Below the pieces are notes generated by a model, which worked only from the letters and a program-made list of their open reading frames with translations, made no database searches and was not told where the DNA came from. From positions 14,081,022 through 14,145,021 of the forward strand of contig CM067317.1 of the NCBI GenBank assembly GCA_034231615.1: DNA of 64,000 nt, in the 5' to 3' direction. Positions 10,731 to 21,401 of this stretch are shown piece after piece (positions within the stretch are counted from its first letter, which is position 1; each line of letters opens with the position of its first letter). The position numbers were made by a program, and so were the translations under genes. Source of the stretch: Meghimatium bilineatum (Eukaryota; Mollusca; Gastropoda; Stylommatophora; Philomycidae).

Positions 10731-10912
10731 CTACATTGAAATCCCTCTATAACGCAATCTTTTATAACAAATTTTCATATATAACAATACTTTTGAAAAT
10801 TCCCAATTATATTTATTCTATATTGTTTGTTGTACTGTACATAGCGAATTTCTGTTATTACATATATGTTCCATTCGTCCGGACCAAGTTGTTATAACCA
10901 GATTCCACTCTA
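10731..10912. mobile_element. pogo/Tigger-type MITE
   Basis: About 180 bases with imperfect terminal inverted repeats: CATTGAAATCCCTCTATAAC at the left end, and GAGTGGAATCTGGTTATAAC as the reverse complement of the right end. TA lies outside both. The termini resemble those of pogo/Tigger elements, which begin CAGT and continue into '..CTCTATAACG'. Related copies are at 36862-37243, 42583-44035, 46763-46937 and 48891-49110. No transposase is encoded, so it is non-autonomous. Confidence 0.82.
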
Positions 10913-11055
10913 TTTAACTTGCTTGTGGTTCGAAAGCCGATCGCCCACATTGTAATAGCGATACTATTGAATATATTATTTGTACCTCAAAATTCAACAA
11001 TAGTTGAATAGCTCAATGTCATATACATGATTTGATTCCATTATATTATTTCTAT

Positions 11056-11210
11056 TCCGCCGAAGACGGATGTCTCGGGCCATTGGCGCAAATAAAACAG
11101 TGACACAACGCATTTCCATTCTCTGGATTACATACTGCTGGAAATCTAAGTAGGACCATGGTCCTGCTAGATCCAACGGGAGTTTGAGAATGAACGCTGA
11201 AGAAGAAGAA
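11056..11210 (+). mobile_element. retroposon family A copy
   Basis: A complete unit: it begins CCGCCGAAGACGGATGT, passes through GGGCCATTGGCGCAAATA and CATTTCCATTCTCTGGAT, and ends TTTGAGAATGAACGCTGAAG plus a GAA run. Flanks are AT-rich and give no clean target duplication. Confidence 0.88.
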
Positions 11211-11389
11211 TATTTATATTATATGCAATTGCTACAGAAAGATGTTGAGGCTACCCTTCACCTTCTACCCTCGACTGTACATTGAAAAATAATTATAGAA
11301 GGTGGGCTGTATCTCGTTACATGGCCAAGCAAAACAAATTTTCGCCATATCACCACTGCCAAAAGTGGTTCTTGATAACCTGCTACTTT
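11211..11389 (+). repeat. family H dispersed repeat fragment
   Basis: The blocks CACCTTCTACCCTCGACTGT and 'tgaaaaataatt.tagaa', then 'tcaccactgccaaaag', are shared in order with 51876-52120. The first two are also shared with 34300-34470. The class is not determined. Confidence 0.6.
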
Positions 11390-11845
11390 ATTTATCTGCT
11401 GTCGCACAAATATATTTATCTTGTGTTCTTTATAACTAACTCTTCATAGACGCATGTAGCACTTTTATTCAAAAGCCTGAATTCTTCTTTCCCGTGTCTT
11501 CATTGAATACCCAGCTTTCACATCCCTTTAACAGAATACATAGCACTAGCGACCTGAAACGATTGATCTGTACTGTAATAATGATCTTACTTTTTCAAAT
11601 CATATTCAACCTTTGATTTATATTAGGTTCCGTAGCCGTCGCCATCTAGAGTCTTAACGTAATCTCATTTCCCAAGTTACCATGATTACATATTTGGGAC
11701 TCGAGATATTTGAAGGTGGTAAATTAAGTTTGTGACCGTTTAACTGTATGTTCGAGGGATCTTGTTTAACATCACTAGTCACCAATATCTTGCTACTATC
11801 AATGCTAATATGAATATTGATATCCGGATGACACTGTTCTGATTG
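11390..11845 (-). pseudogene. LINE reverse transcriptase fragment (post-palm region)
   Basis: The minus strand reads NIHISIDSSKILVTSDVKQD, then SNIQLNGHKL and MVTWEMRL (11845-11655). This corresponds to the 'N..KTK.M' to 'YLG...T' stretch that follows the RT palm in LINE ORF2. Further downstream are scattered stops with a possible 'R....NKSATCVYEELV' segment. It lies head-to-head with the plus-strand LINE-C at 11846. Confidence 0.55.
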
Positions 11846-12600
11846 CAAATAGTGAGGAAGACCTTCAAGATTTAATTAATGTAGTAGTAACAGAAAGTAA
11901 AGAGAAAGGTCTCTTCCTAAATATCAAGAAAACACAAGTAATGGTTATTTCAAAGAAACAAAATAACACACCTTGCAAGATCAAAGTGAATGATATAGTA
12001 TTAAAACAGGCCCACCAATTCAAATATTTAGGTGCAATGATTTCAGCAGATGGAAGAAGTTCAACAGAAATAAGATGCAGAATAGGACAGGCAAAGCCAA
12101 CATTAAGAAAAATGAAAAATATACTGTGTAATATGACCTTGTCATTAGAGGTGATAAAGAGAGTTTTGCAGTGCTATATAACCCCTATACTAACATATGG
12201 GTGCGAGTCTTGGACAATAAACAAAATGGAAAATAGAGGCAACAGAGACGTGGTTCTACAGAAGAATGCTGAGAATACCATGGACTGCCAGAAAATCTAA
12301 TGTGGAGGTGTTGAAAGAGTCAAATGCGAAATGGACCTTAATAAACAATATAAGAAAAAGGCAATCTTCTTTTTTTTGGCCACTTCATGAGACAGGCAGG
12401 TTTAGAGAACATAGTCACAACAGGCAAAATTGAAGGCAACAGAGACAAAGGGCGACAACGTGAGAAAATATTAAACAGTTTGACAACCTGGCACGGCAAG
12501 GAAACAACAACGACTTTGATACATAATACTGTGGACAGAGAGCTGTGGAGAGCCATGACCGGCTACGCCAGCCGGCATGACACCTGATGATGACAAAATA
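11846..12600 (+). pseudogene. LINE-C reverse transcriptase C-terminal half with GAT tail
   Basis: The frame opens just after the YADD position (DDTVLIANSEEDLQDLINVV). It reads KTQVMVISKK, FKYLGAMISADGRSSTEIRC, LQCYITPILTYGCESWTI and then, after shifts, GHFMRQAGLENIVTTGKIEG (12379-12438) and the C-terminus. The 3' end 'tacgccagccggcatgacac' runs into CTGATGATGAC. The same protein and 3' end occur at 19420-19780. 'Y(G)CE(S)W' and the 'GKIEG.R..GR.RE' tail are standard LINE ORF2 signatures. Two frameshifts and the missing 5' half make this a dead, 5'-truncated copy. Confidence 0.85.
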
Positions 12601-12759
12601 TTTGTAACTAATATAAATATTTCATATTTCCAACTGACGCCTATACCACGGACAGCAGCGAAAAAGACAAATCAAGAAATGATAAGAACATCAGGCTTTT
12701 AAGAGGGTTGGTTCTTAAACATTATAATAAGAAAGCTGAGATTGTTTGACCAAACAACA
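12601..12759. other. unannotated
   Basis: AT-rich spacer; nothing recognised. Confidence 0.4.
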
Positions 12760-12960
12760 TCATGGTAAAATTAATAATGGAAGGTATGGTTGCTATTAGC
12801 AGGGGTAAGGGCCGCCCAAACCGATGATAGATACGAGGCATCTCAGATTGTTTAAACGTGCACATTGTTGCGGCAGGTAATCTCTCCAAGAATCATGAAG
12901 AACTCAGAAGTTCCATAAAGAAGACTACGATCTGGAAAGAATATGTCAAATGAAGATAAT
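12760..12960 (+). pseudogene. possible LINE 3' coding remnant
   Basis: The frame MVKLIMEGMVAISRGKGRPK resembles the '..G...G.RGRGRP' C-terminal motif of LINE ORF2. It is followed by a degraded region with RLFKRAH and stops. Evidence is limited to this motif. Confidence 0.4.
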
Positions 12961-13173
12961 ATGTCATTCAGCATTAAATATTATATGGAGAACTTTCTGA
13001 AGGGCAACGGCTAGGCAACTTCTGAGAGACAAAGATATATGTAAATCCTCTATAAAATATATCTATCCCAAACGTCGGGAAATATTGAGAGATGATCACG
13101 CTTTTCACATGAACAAACTGTTCACATGAACGTAATCGTTTGGTAACAATGTTATAACACAGATGGAAGACTT
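12961..13173. other. unannotated
   Basis: Nothing recognised. Confidence 0.35.
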
Positions 13174-13527
13174 CTTCTTTCGTACACCTGAAACATGTCT
13201 ATATCTGTAATTTTGTCTCCTTAATAAAACTCACTGTCTTTTGTAGTTCATACAGTGTCCCATAGAGCTTTGATTCCAGTGTTGTTTCCTCTGGCCAATA
13301 TATCTGCCTCAGCATTTATAGTCAGAACAATCTTGAAGTATATGCTTGGTACTCTGTGCTGCCTGCCCACATGTACACATGGCCGTGTTGCCAATCTTGA
13401 ACTTTGTGTACACGTGACTTCGGAGTCGGTTGTGTCCTGTTCTGAGGCGTAGAATTACAACTTGTTCTGATGTATTCATAATGTGATAGTCATCTTGTGT
13501 TGGTTGATCATGTAGAAATGTTAGCAA
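13174..13527 (-). pseudogene. LINE-A 3' end fragment
   Basis: The minus strand begins DQPTQDDYHIMNTSEQVVIL and continues RLRTGHNRLRSHVYTKFKIG and NTAMCTCGQAAQSTKHILQ, nearly identical to LINE-A at 28465-28650. It then frameshifts within the region matching LINE-A 28650-28790. A degraded 'cttctttcg' marks the tail at 13174. It is a 5'-truncated copy. Confidence 0.85.
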
Positions 13528-14089
13528 TGACTAACTAGCGCTGTCACAAAGCATTGCCACGATGTCCGGTCCGTGAACCATTTTTCACGAGTATAGTTGG
13601 AAAATGTATGAGCCTATGTATACCAAGTCCTTCTCAAGATTAGTGCTACGTGTTGATCACACGCAACGTCACATCTTTGCTTATCCGAGCTTTACTGTGC
13701 TTCGCTGGCTGGGACACAAAGTACACACAAAGCGCGACCAATAATCAGTCGTATCAGCCAAGATGAGTGACGCTGTGCGAGATCAGCAGGAAGACCTATT
13801 CTGGAGGACTTGATAAATATTGTGCAGGAAATTCCGGCTTTTTGTGTGGAAAAAGTCAACCATTTCTGTGACGCCGTAGTTCATGTAGCCTATTCTGTTA
13901 AGAAGTGTTACGAATTATCTACACACTGAGGAGGGCAGTAATAAAATTATACACTTAACTCTTTATTTCCATGAAGTGTGTTTTGTTTTGTCGAAATAAA
14001 ACTCAGAAATCATTATGAAAATTGAAGATTAACAAGTTTATCTGCTTACCTACCAATAAGAGACATAATCAGATAGAAAACCACCAGAT
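13528..14089. other. unannotated
   Basis: A less AT-rich patch at 13640-13830 contains a short open frame but no motif or splice pair I can defend. The rest is AT-rich. Confidence 0.35.
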
Positions 14090-14345
14090 GGCTAACAATC
14101 CATTTTTATACCACATCAAAAGACAACAGATTCAGTGGTTTGCACATGCCTCCAGATAATCATCTGACAACGTTCCTAAAAAAAGCAATGCTACTTGGCA
14201 CAACGGATACAAAGCTAGAGGCAGACCGTGCAAAAGATGGTGACAAGAATAAAAAAAAAAGTCACAGCAACAAGTGCATATGAAGCACATAACAAAGCCA
14301 TATTCTGGGTATCTTGACACTGGCAAGGCACAAAGGAAAACGCGT
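14090..14345 (+). pseudogene. LINE-G reverse transcriptase C-terminus
   Basis: Reads IKRQQIQWFAHASR, then WHNGYKARGRPCKRW (14193-14240) and AYEAHNKAIF, the C-terminal tail of a LINE ORF2 with the 'K.RQ..WFGH' and 'GY.ARGRP.KRW' motifs. Related tails are at 31870-32035 and 41780-41970. Stops follow the KRW and within the tail. Confidence 0.75.
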
Positions 14346-14790
14346 TCATAGATATACCCGCATGGGAGATGGCTATAATTGATGATTTTAGTAGCTTCTG
14401 TGATGAAGAGTTACGAAGGAAATATCAATACAAGTCATACAAGTAATGTCACAAAGTGTAACAACAGTTTTCTAAAAATTAACATAACTATGCTCCATCC
14501 ATGTTAATTGTGCGCTAGGTAAAGCACATAAAGGAGAAACAAGTGCTCTTCAGTTACAGCGACGTGTTGCAACTATGTGTAATAACGAACACATGATAAA
14601 TATCAGGCCACAAACGATAGCACGGTAGTAAAGCAAAAGTAAAAGGTGTTCATTGGGAAAGTACAGGGTGTTCATTGGGAAAGTAAAGGGTGTTCATTCG
14701 AAAATACCATGTTGGGTTTGTCCACAAACTATTTAAACAAATTTTGCATATTGTAGACCCCCCCCCCCTCCCCCTTGTCAACAACTGTCA
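14346..14790. other. unannotated; small 23-bp triplication
   Basis: GGTGTTCATTGGGAAAGTA occurs at about 14646 and 14669, with a diverged third copy at 14692. A C-run starts at 14759. No gene. Confidence 0.6.
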
Positions 14791-15180
14791 TTAATTCAGA
14801 GACCCCTTTTTAATTGTGGCAAACATTTTTAACCCCAGCCCCCAAAACAATTTCCTTAAACGCAAACAAACATGTTTTATTTCATATTTTTTAGATAAAT
14901 ATTTCACATTCCAACTTAATAGATGTATAAAAACAGCATTGTTGACGAGAGACCAATCGTCACTGTCAGACCTACCAGCAGAATCAAAACACGCATTTAT
15001 ACGCAATATTTTCCATTATGGCCATGTTTTTAATTGGTAACTATATACTATGTGTCCTGCCAACACGTAAAAACACAATGCACGGACAAATACAGCGCCA
15101 TGAATTAGGATAGTATTTGTCATCGACTAAAGGAATACTTGAGAGTTGATGTTACAGTTTCATGATCGTCAGTTTTACTT

Positions 15181-15185
<5 letters not shown>
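14791..15185. other. unannotated
   Basis: C-rich and AT-rich segments of the kind also seen near 33420 and 59400, where 'aattc.g.gac(c)ccc' precedes T-rich sequence. Possible diverged dispersed repeat; no gene. Confidence 0.35.
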
Positions 15186-15211
<26 letters not shown>

Positions 15212-15870
15212 AGTGCCGTCTCCACAACGAAGGTTGGCTGCAACGAATCTCCAACATCTCCTGTATCTTGTCTTGGTGGTGCACTCTGTTAGACTGTAAC
15301 ATGTCCATCGTGTGATGTTACTCTCCCACTTGTATCTCTGCCTACCTCTTGCTCGCTTCCCTTTGACTTTACCCTCACGTAAGGTCTTCAATAAGGTGTC
15401 ATGTCTTTTAATGTGTCCAAAGTATTTTATTTGCCTGATCTTTATTTCTCTTAGTAGTTCCTTCTTCATATTAAGGGTTTTTGGTATCTCTTTATTTGTT
15501 TTCTTCTCTTTCCATGATGTTCTCCCTATTCTTCTATATAAAAAAGTAAAAAGTAATCCATAGCATTTATTAATGCCGTAGGGGTGTGAGATGTTAGCGA
15601 TCTCACATTTCACAGGCTCTGCAAATGAGGGCGGTAGCCATCTCCTCTCCCTCGCAGTCTTTACTTCCCGGATTAATCCGGTACCCATTTAAGGCTGGGT
15701 CGACCTGGGAGCCGTTGCGATCTGAAAACATTTCCGCCTCAGCTGGGGAATGAACCCAGGACCACTCATATGCGAAGCCAGTGCGCTAACGCGGCTCCCC
15801 ATTCTTCTATATGCCCACATCTCAAAGGCATCAATTTACTTTTCACATCCTGATTATCTTATGTTGTGGT
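15186..15870 (-). pseudogene. LINE-D reverse transcriptase C-terminus, interrupted by a SINE
   Basis: The minus strand reads, from about 15850, a degraded stretch ending 'tgatgcctttgagatgtggg', then (after the SINE at 15540-15800) YRRIGRTSWKEKKTNKEIPK, LNMKKELLREIKIRQIKYFG, HIKRHDTLLKTLREGKVKGK and RARGRQRYKW. The final stretch is WRFVAANLRCGDGT with a stop at 15209. The 3' tail is (GAT/ATC)n at 15183-15211. The same protein tail occurs at 62455-62755, 63760-64000 and 6956-7135. Apart from the SINE this copy is close to intact over the C-terminus. Confidence 0.88.
15540..15800 (-). mobile_element. SINE-D inserted in LINE-D, with 12-bp target duplication
   Basis: ATTCTTCTATAT flanks the insert at 15528-15539 and 15801-15812. 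On the minus strand it begins GGGGAGCCGCGTTAGCGCAC, a tRNA-like head, with a B-box-like GGGTTCATTCC about 45 bases in. The body contains 'gtcgacccagc.ttaaatgggtacc', and the end is a T-rich 'tggattactttttac'. The body segment recurs at 60358-60545. This is a clean SINE insertion dated after LINE-D. Enzyme source unknown. Confidence 0.9.
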
Positions 15871-16512
15871 CCAGTTTAGAAATGATGGTCCACTATTTTT
15901 GTTCAAGTTGAATTGGAAAATCTAACCTGGATCACACAACAAGGTAGCAAGTGTATTTACCGCTGATTTATCATCACAACAGGTAAGAATAATGAAATTA
16001 AAAAAAAATATTGGGCGAGTGGATTTCCCAGTTGACTTACGTGCATAATCGCATTCCCACATATCCTGTACTGTTGACATTACATCAAACACTGTGAACA
16101 TATATCTGAACTTCACAGGATTTTTATTACAGATTTCTGACAGGAAAATAACCATATTTTAAAATATTAATGTAGATTCCCTTCATTTCACACATTAATA
16201 ACCACCTTTGTATTATTACTGTACAATCCCATTACATATGATAATTTCACAAAGCTTACCTTTCACTCACTGTCCATTCACTTCAAAGAGTAAAGCCATG
16301 TTTGTCTTTGACAAATTTACAAACGTACCATCACCCCCCCCCCTCGAACCACCCAGCCCATCTACTATTTATCTCTATCACTTTTACTTTTACTTCACAA
16401 CTTGCAACCACATTTCTTTTTTTATTTTAAAGATCCGCATCTTTCCACTTCCAACAGAGTACAGATCTTCCAGAAATATCTTCCATCATATTTTTCTTCT
16501 TCTTCATCGTTC
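15871..16512. other. unannotated
   Basis: AT-rich. The open frame entering the 33-bp array at 16513 has no recognisable N-terminal domain. Confidence 0.4.
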
Positions 16513-16842
16513 TTCAGTCAGATATCAGGTTACAGCAACAACAGCTTCAGTCAGATATCAGGTTACAGCAACAGCTTCAGTCAGATATCAGGTTACAGCA
16601 ACAACAGCTTCAGTCAGATATCAGGTTACAGCAACAATAGCTTCAGTCAGATATCAGGTTACAGCAACAATAGCTTCAGTCAGATATCAGGTTACAGCAA
16701 CAATAGCTTCAGTCAGATATCAGGTTACAGCAACAATAGCTTCAGTCAGATATCAGGTTACAGCAACAATAGCTTCAGTCAGATATCAGGTTACAGCAAC
16801 AATAGCTTCAGTCAGATATCAGGTTACAGCAACAATAGCTTC
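16513..16842. repeat. 33-bp tandem array, ten units
   Basis: The unit is 'cagtcagatatcaggttacagcaacaatagctt', read as CAGTCAGATATCAGGTTAC then AGCAACAATAGCTT. One unit is 30 bases and the first few have 'aacaac' for 'aacaat'; the others are almost identical. Because 33 is a multiple of three, the array is open in two plus frames, for example SQISGYSNNSF repeated. With no flanking domain or splice evidence I treat the peptide as fortuitous. Confidence 0.95.
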
Positions 16843-17250
16843 CATCCTATTATATCTACGATATTATTTCTATTTCTTTATACATTTTACTCATTGCTAG
16901 TCGCTGTTTCTAAGTATTTCTTCCAAGAGTTTATCTTTCACCATTGTTCCTTGGATTCAATTCCAGAACAATGCAAATTTGCAAAGATTACTACTGGTTT
17001 TAATGTGATTTTTATATCATATATATGAACTACGTCCCCAGTCTCGTAGAAGAGGCCCCCCCCCCCCAAAAAAAAATTAACTATTTGAACAATATTTCAT
17101 CCGTTATATTGTATTATATTGTAAGAAGTTTTTATAGTAAGGTGGGTTTTTTTTTTTTTGGTTTGGCTCAGGATTGGAGGTGGTGAGAGGAGGGGCAAAG
17201 GATGAAAGATTGTACCAAAAGTGGGTCAGAGGTTAAAAAAAAACAACAAC

Positions 17251-17437
17251 AATGTTGAGAACCAGTGGTCTTAAACCAATACATCAACATCACGGGTAAA
17301 CTTACGTCTAACAACAATGTTGAGAACCAGTGGTCTGCAACCAGTACACCAACATCACGGGTAAACTTACGTCTAACAACAAGGTTGAGAACCAGTGGTC
17401 TGCAACCAGTACACCAACATCACAACATCAAGGTTAA
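17251..17437. repeat. 64-66-bp tandem repeat carrying copies of the exon b splice donor
   Basis: Units start with AA(T/G)GTTGAGA at 17251, 17315 and 17381. Each ends, on the minus strand, in AGACGTAAGTTTA, identical over 13 bases to the exon b donor at 17446-17434. Candidate donor positions in the copies are 17370 and 17305. Each unit also contains TTGCAGACC, acceptor-like on the minus strand. The GAGAACCAGTGGTCT part resembles a hAT-type terminus. Confidence 0.88.
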
Positions 17438-17443
17438 ACTTAC

Positions 17444-17636
17444 GTCTGCGTGCTCGCTGACTTCTTAACATTGCACAGCCGCTCTGTGTGTTCCCGGTCA
17501 GTGACAAGTGCAGCTCCTAGCTCCTGTCGATCACGTATGCGGTCCTGCTTGAGTAGTTTCGTGGGCAACTCTTTTCCTGGTGATGAGCGCGAATCCAATG
17601 ATGAAGAACTTGAGGCATTTCCGTTGTAGAAAGAGT
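17444..17636 (-). CDS. internal coding exon b of an unrecognised gene
   Basis: A 193-base exon on the minus strand. The acceptor is ATATTTCAG ending at 17637, and the donor is GTAAGT at 17443-17438. It is open through its length in one frame: SFYNGNASSSSSLDSRSSPG, then KELPTKLLKQDRIRDRQELG, then AALVTDREHTERLCNVKKSA. It enters with two bases of a split codon and leaves with two, that is, phase 1 in and phase 2 out. GC content is clearly above its flanks. The composition is a Ser-rich patch followed by a charged, probably helical stretch. Exon a (44816-45875) leaves in phase 1, so G plus AC forms Asp at the junction. The join is inference. No domain is recognised, and the remaining exons were not found. 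A chance open frame with good splice sites cannot be excluded. Confidence 0.6.
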
Positions 17637-19164
17637 CTGAAATATTTGAAGTCAACATGATATGGAGGAGATAAAACGTGATGTGTAGATGAGATGAGAT
17701 TTAGGAAACAGGATATGGGGCTGTCAATAATTAGGGGGGGGGGGAGGTTCTGAAAACGATTGGCAGTTGTTGACAATGTGGAGAGGGTGACAACAATTGA
17801 TGTCAACAATCTCGCTAGACATGTGAACGTCTGTTGTATCGTCCATATTTGTATGCAATCCTTGATAAAGGCCTTTCGGTCGAAACGTCGATTTGTGTTT
17901 GTGTGTGCCTATGTGTGGTTCATGTTAGTAACAAAACTTTCCCGGTTTTAAACTTGATTGTTGAAGAAGCACTAGTTACAATATGCAGTGGGTATCCGAG
18001 CTCTGATTACACGACTTGACTTTCGCCAGTAGAAGACCTCTGCACAGTAAAAAAATAACATTTCATTCGTTACGTTTTTGATTATTGTTTAGTCAATTTT
18101 CGTTGGTCACTATTTATATACTTGGGCGCAAGTACAGTATAGTTTTTCACTGTGACCTTTGTTCTAGTTTCGAGGTGTTACCTGATCTTTGTTGTGTGAT
18201 TTGGTAAGGTTACGGGTAAGTACTTAGAATAAGGTTAGGATTATAAATATTTCTAATGTGTGCGCGCACCTCGCTCCGTGTATAGTGGGCAGAAATACTG
18301 ATAGCTCACCACAAATAATAGGAAATTGTAAAAAATGTGTAAAATTAGAAAACAAACAGATTATGCATAAGTTCGTCTATGTCTAGAGTTGAACTGTGTG
18401 ATTGTCGGATGTGACGTCACGGCAGCCATTATTTTGATTGGTGTTACACGGGAATCCATGACGTTGGATAGTTAAAATTGTCAACAGTGTGCTATTTAGA
18501 GCACAATGAAGAACTAATCTGTACTTTTACCTATACTTGGAGACGCATGTCAAAATTATGCAAGGCGGACCAACGGAAATAATCAAAATACAGCCTTTCA
18601 AAATCGGCTATTTACACATGTCTGTTATACTGGAGACCGGTCATGTTCAAAGAGATTAAAATCTTTACAAAAACAATGTGTCCCATACCAGACGGAAAAC
18701 CGTGTTTAACACGTACAGGCCTATCACTCACCATAACCGGGTAATGGTATTTTCGTGACTATGGAAGAACTGTATGTGAAGAATGGCGTGAATTGGCACG
18801 TAGACACAAAACAAATCGTGCTCACCATTTCTATAGGTATTCATAACTACACGTCTCCTAGGAATATATGCTTTTACCACACACGGGGAACACATAAGGA
18901 AAGTTAAAGAGACACATGTAGAAAAAGATAGAGAAGAGCTTAATTAATACAGAGTAAAGAGCCATAGATATTACAAGAAAGCCCATCAATAATAGGAGGG
19001 AAGGGGTTGATAGTTCAAACTTCCCTTTAGAGAATATACCATAACATTTTCTAGTATAAAATATGCAAAAAGTTGGGTTCCATCCCCCAAATATAAAACA
19101 AAATGTTCACAAATAAAAACAGGGATACCTGTTTTGAAGGTACTCATACAACTTTACCACTTGT
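17637..19164. other. unannotated; proposed intron sequence
   Basis: Contains a G-run at 17737, a fold-back motif TTGATAAAGGCCTTTCGGTC then GAAACGTCG at 17862-17892 (compare 8585 and 23212), and AT-rich sequence. A CCAATGAAAAT-type half-site is suggested near 18100. No gene seen. Confidence 0.4.
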
Positions 19165-19410
19165 GTGGTTTGACCATGTGGCGAGGCATGATTCCTCTTC
19201 CAAAACTATCCTTTAGGGAACATCGGAAGATGGAATAAGAATAGTAAAAACATAGTATGGATTGATAATCTAACAGACTTGAGATGACTTAGATTCTCAG
19301 CACTTAAACAAGTAAATGAGAAAAATAAACAGGATAGGATATTTATTGCATGATGTTTCCATAGTTTCCATAATCACCCCGACGATTCTGAGAGGTTATG
19401 GGCTTAATAA
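19165..19410 (+). pseudogene. LINE-E 3' remnant
   Basis: WFDHVARHDSSSKTILX-type codons at about 19170-19215 match LINE-E WFGHVCRHDSLSKTILQGT at 30872-30928. The 'gaacatcggaagatgg', 'gatagacaac'-like stretch and the 3' 'cgattctgagaggttatggg' also align. It is heavily degraded. Confidence 0.6.
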
Positions 19411-19419
19411 TAAGGATGA

Positions 19420-19780
19420 GGCAACGTAAATGTGGTTTATTCGAAGAATGTTACGCATTCCTTGGACAGCAAAGATTACGAATGAAGAATGTCTTAGAAG
19501 GATGGATGTGAAAAGATGTATTATTGATAATATAAGAAAAAAAGACAGTCAACATTTATTGGGCACATAATGAGAAGAGGTGGCATTGAGAATATAGTGA
19601 CAACAGGAAAGATAGAAGGGAAAAGATCAAGGGGAAGACCCAGAGAAAAGTTATTGGACAGTTTGACTAAATGTCTTCGATTGATGACATCAACAGAGAT
19701 GATGACATATATGAGAGATCGATAAACATGGATAAATATGATCGCAAACGCCATTCGGCACGGCACTTGATGATGATGAT
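19420..19780 (+). pseudogene. LINE-C 3' end copy
   Basis: Reads MWFIRRMLRIPWTAKITNEE, then (after one shift) GHIMRRGGIENIVTTGKIEG and GKRSRGRPREKLLDSLTKC. These are the same motifs, in the same order, as LINE-C at 12270-12500. It ends in 'acgccattcggcacggcact' plus TGATGATGATGAT. It is a 5'-truncated copy that lies directly 3' of a LINE-E remnant. Confidence 0.85.
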
Positions 19781-20823
19781 AAATAAGGATGACATCCTTT
19801 GCAAAATTATATCTACGGTTCTCATTGCAAGACATGAATTGTTCTAAAACTGGCATGGATAATGATGAACAACAGATTAATTGATAAACATCAGGAGAAA
19901 AGTGCTAGAAACGGATATATAATTAATTGCTTAGACACGGAAATAATTGGCAACACTGTTTTAAAAAAAAACACCTTAAAAATGTGGAAGAGATTAGTTG
20001 TAGACTTAGGCTCCGCAGGAAGTCGAAAGGTAAATGAGATAAGCACTGTGAAGTTTACAACACTAAACACGTAATAAAACATTGTATGTTACGAAATTAA
20101 CTATTCTGATACGGTACAATTACAATATTAATTCATATACAAGAAGTAATGCAAGGGACTAGCAAACATGGCGCTACTTTCATTATGTTAGTCCGTACGC
20201 TATTACATGCAGATAGAATAATAAATATACAACCACAATTACTGATCTGGGCAGTTAGTGGGAGTGCCACATTTATGAAACAGAGCGTGTAAATTGTTCA
20301 TGGAGGTGAATACGATGGTGTTTTTAGATGTTTTATTGCAAGGCCTTCTCAAACATAGAACTTCGAGCAAAATCAAAATGGCGTCACTTATCTGTGGTTA
20401 TGTTATTGTTCATTGGTCCCTTTGAGTATACCGTGTGTCGCCACTTAATTAATAGCGAGGAAAAAGTAGGATTATTCACGGTAAGTGATGCTGAACGGGA
20501 TCTTCCCGGAAGGCAATTTGGAGAAGGATTTGTTTTCTAGGGACACTGGAAACAATTTACTGCATATAGCACGCATGATGTACACCAACACCTTCCAATT
20601 AAATCTTAAACTGCACCCGCCCAGGCTTGGAATGAAGTCATATTCAATCTTAGCGTGACTAGATTGTGCAGCTTCCTTAAGCTTGTGTTTGTTCAGAGCG
20701 TTGATAATGTAATAAGGACCTGTGAGTGGTAGGATATATTGCTTGTGTGACCCCTGGGAACGACATTTCTCCAAAAGCTGCCAGCCGGATATATGTATGG
20801 AGCGTTCATCGACGTGTTGAAGT
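19781..20823. other. unannotated
   Basis: The minus frame 20774-20472 contains GPYYIINALNKHKLK, faintly like the integrase C-terminal region of LTR elements. There are no supporting neighbours or terminal repeats, so I make no call. Confidence 0.3.
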
Positions 20824-20975
20824 GTGATATTGTTTGACGTGATATTGTTTGACGTGATATTGTTTGACGTGACATTGTTTGACGCGACATTGTTTGACGC
20901 GACATTGTTTGACGTGACATTGTTTGACGTGATATTGTTTGACGTGACATTGTTTGACGTGATATTGTTTGACGA
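20824..20975. repeat. 15-bp tandem array, ten units
   Basis: The unit is GATATTGTTTGACGT, with variants GACATTG and GACGC. The minus frame encodes repeated SRQTM/SRQTI. Copies are highly similar. Confidence 0.95.
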
Positions 20976-21401
20976 TCTACTCTTTTTTTTGAGTCATCTC
21001 TAGAGGACTGATGGCAGAATAACCTGAACCGCAATCTCCGTTATTTTTTAAAATGTCATAAGAGAAGAAGCTAAAATTAAGTTAACAATAACACGCGTCA
21101 TTATGAAATTAATGGACATTAATAATTGGAGATAAAGTAATACAAGTTTACAGAAAAGTAACATTCTTGAAAATTCAGCAAGTTTTTAGTACCGTGGGTG
21201 GTTACCACAAAATTGTGCAATTTGGCCCTCATTATATGGAACAAAACAACAGCTGACAAACACATGCATATATAACTCAATGACATTGTGTCAAAGGGCA
21301 TGAGCCCATGGACCGCTGGATTAGCAACCAACCAACCGATCTACTTTGCCATTTTTAAACCAATAATTTGGTCATAAACACTTCCAGCTATGTTAGAGTC
21401 T
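20976..21401. other. unannotated
   Basis: AT-rich; nothing recognised. Confidence 0.4.

Noticed and set aside
13640..13830. Small exon or promoter in a GC-richer patch
   Set aside because: No splice pair, motif or conserved frame could be defended.
16513..16842. Possible secreted or structural repeat protein with SQISGYSNNSF units
   Set aside because: The frame is open only because the unit is 33 bases; no start context, domain, signal peptide or splice site supports it, and two frames are equally open.
20472..20774. LTR-retrotransposon integrase tail (GPYYIINALNKHKLK)
   Set aside because: A single weak similarity in an otherwise unremarkable frame, without LTRs, neighbouring pol domains or a second copy.
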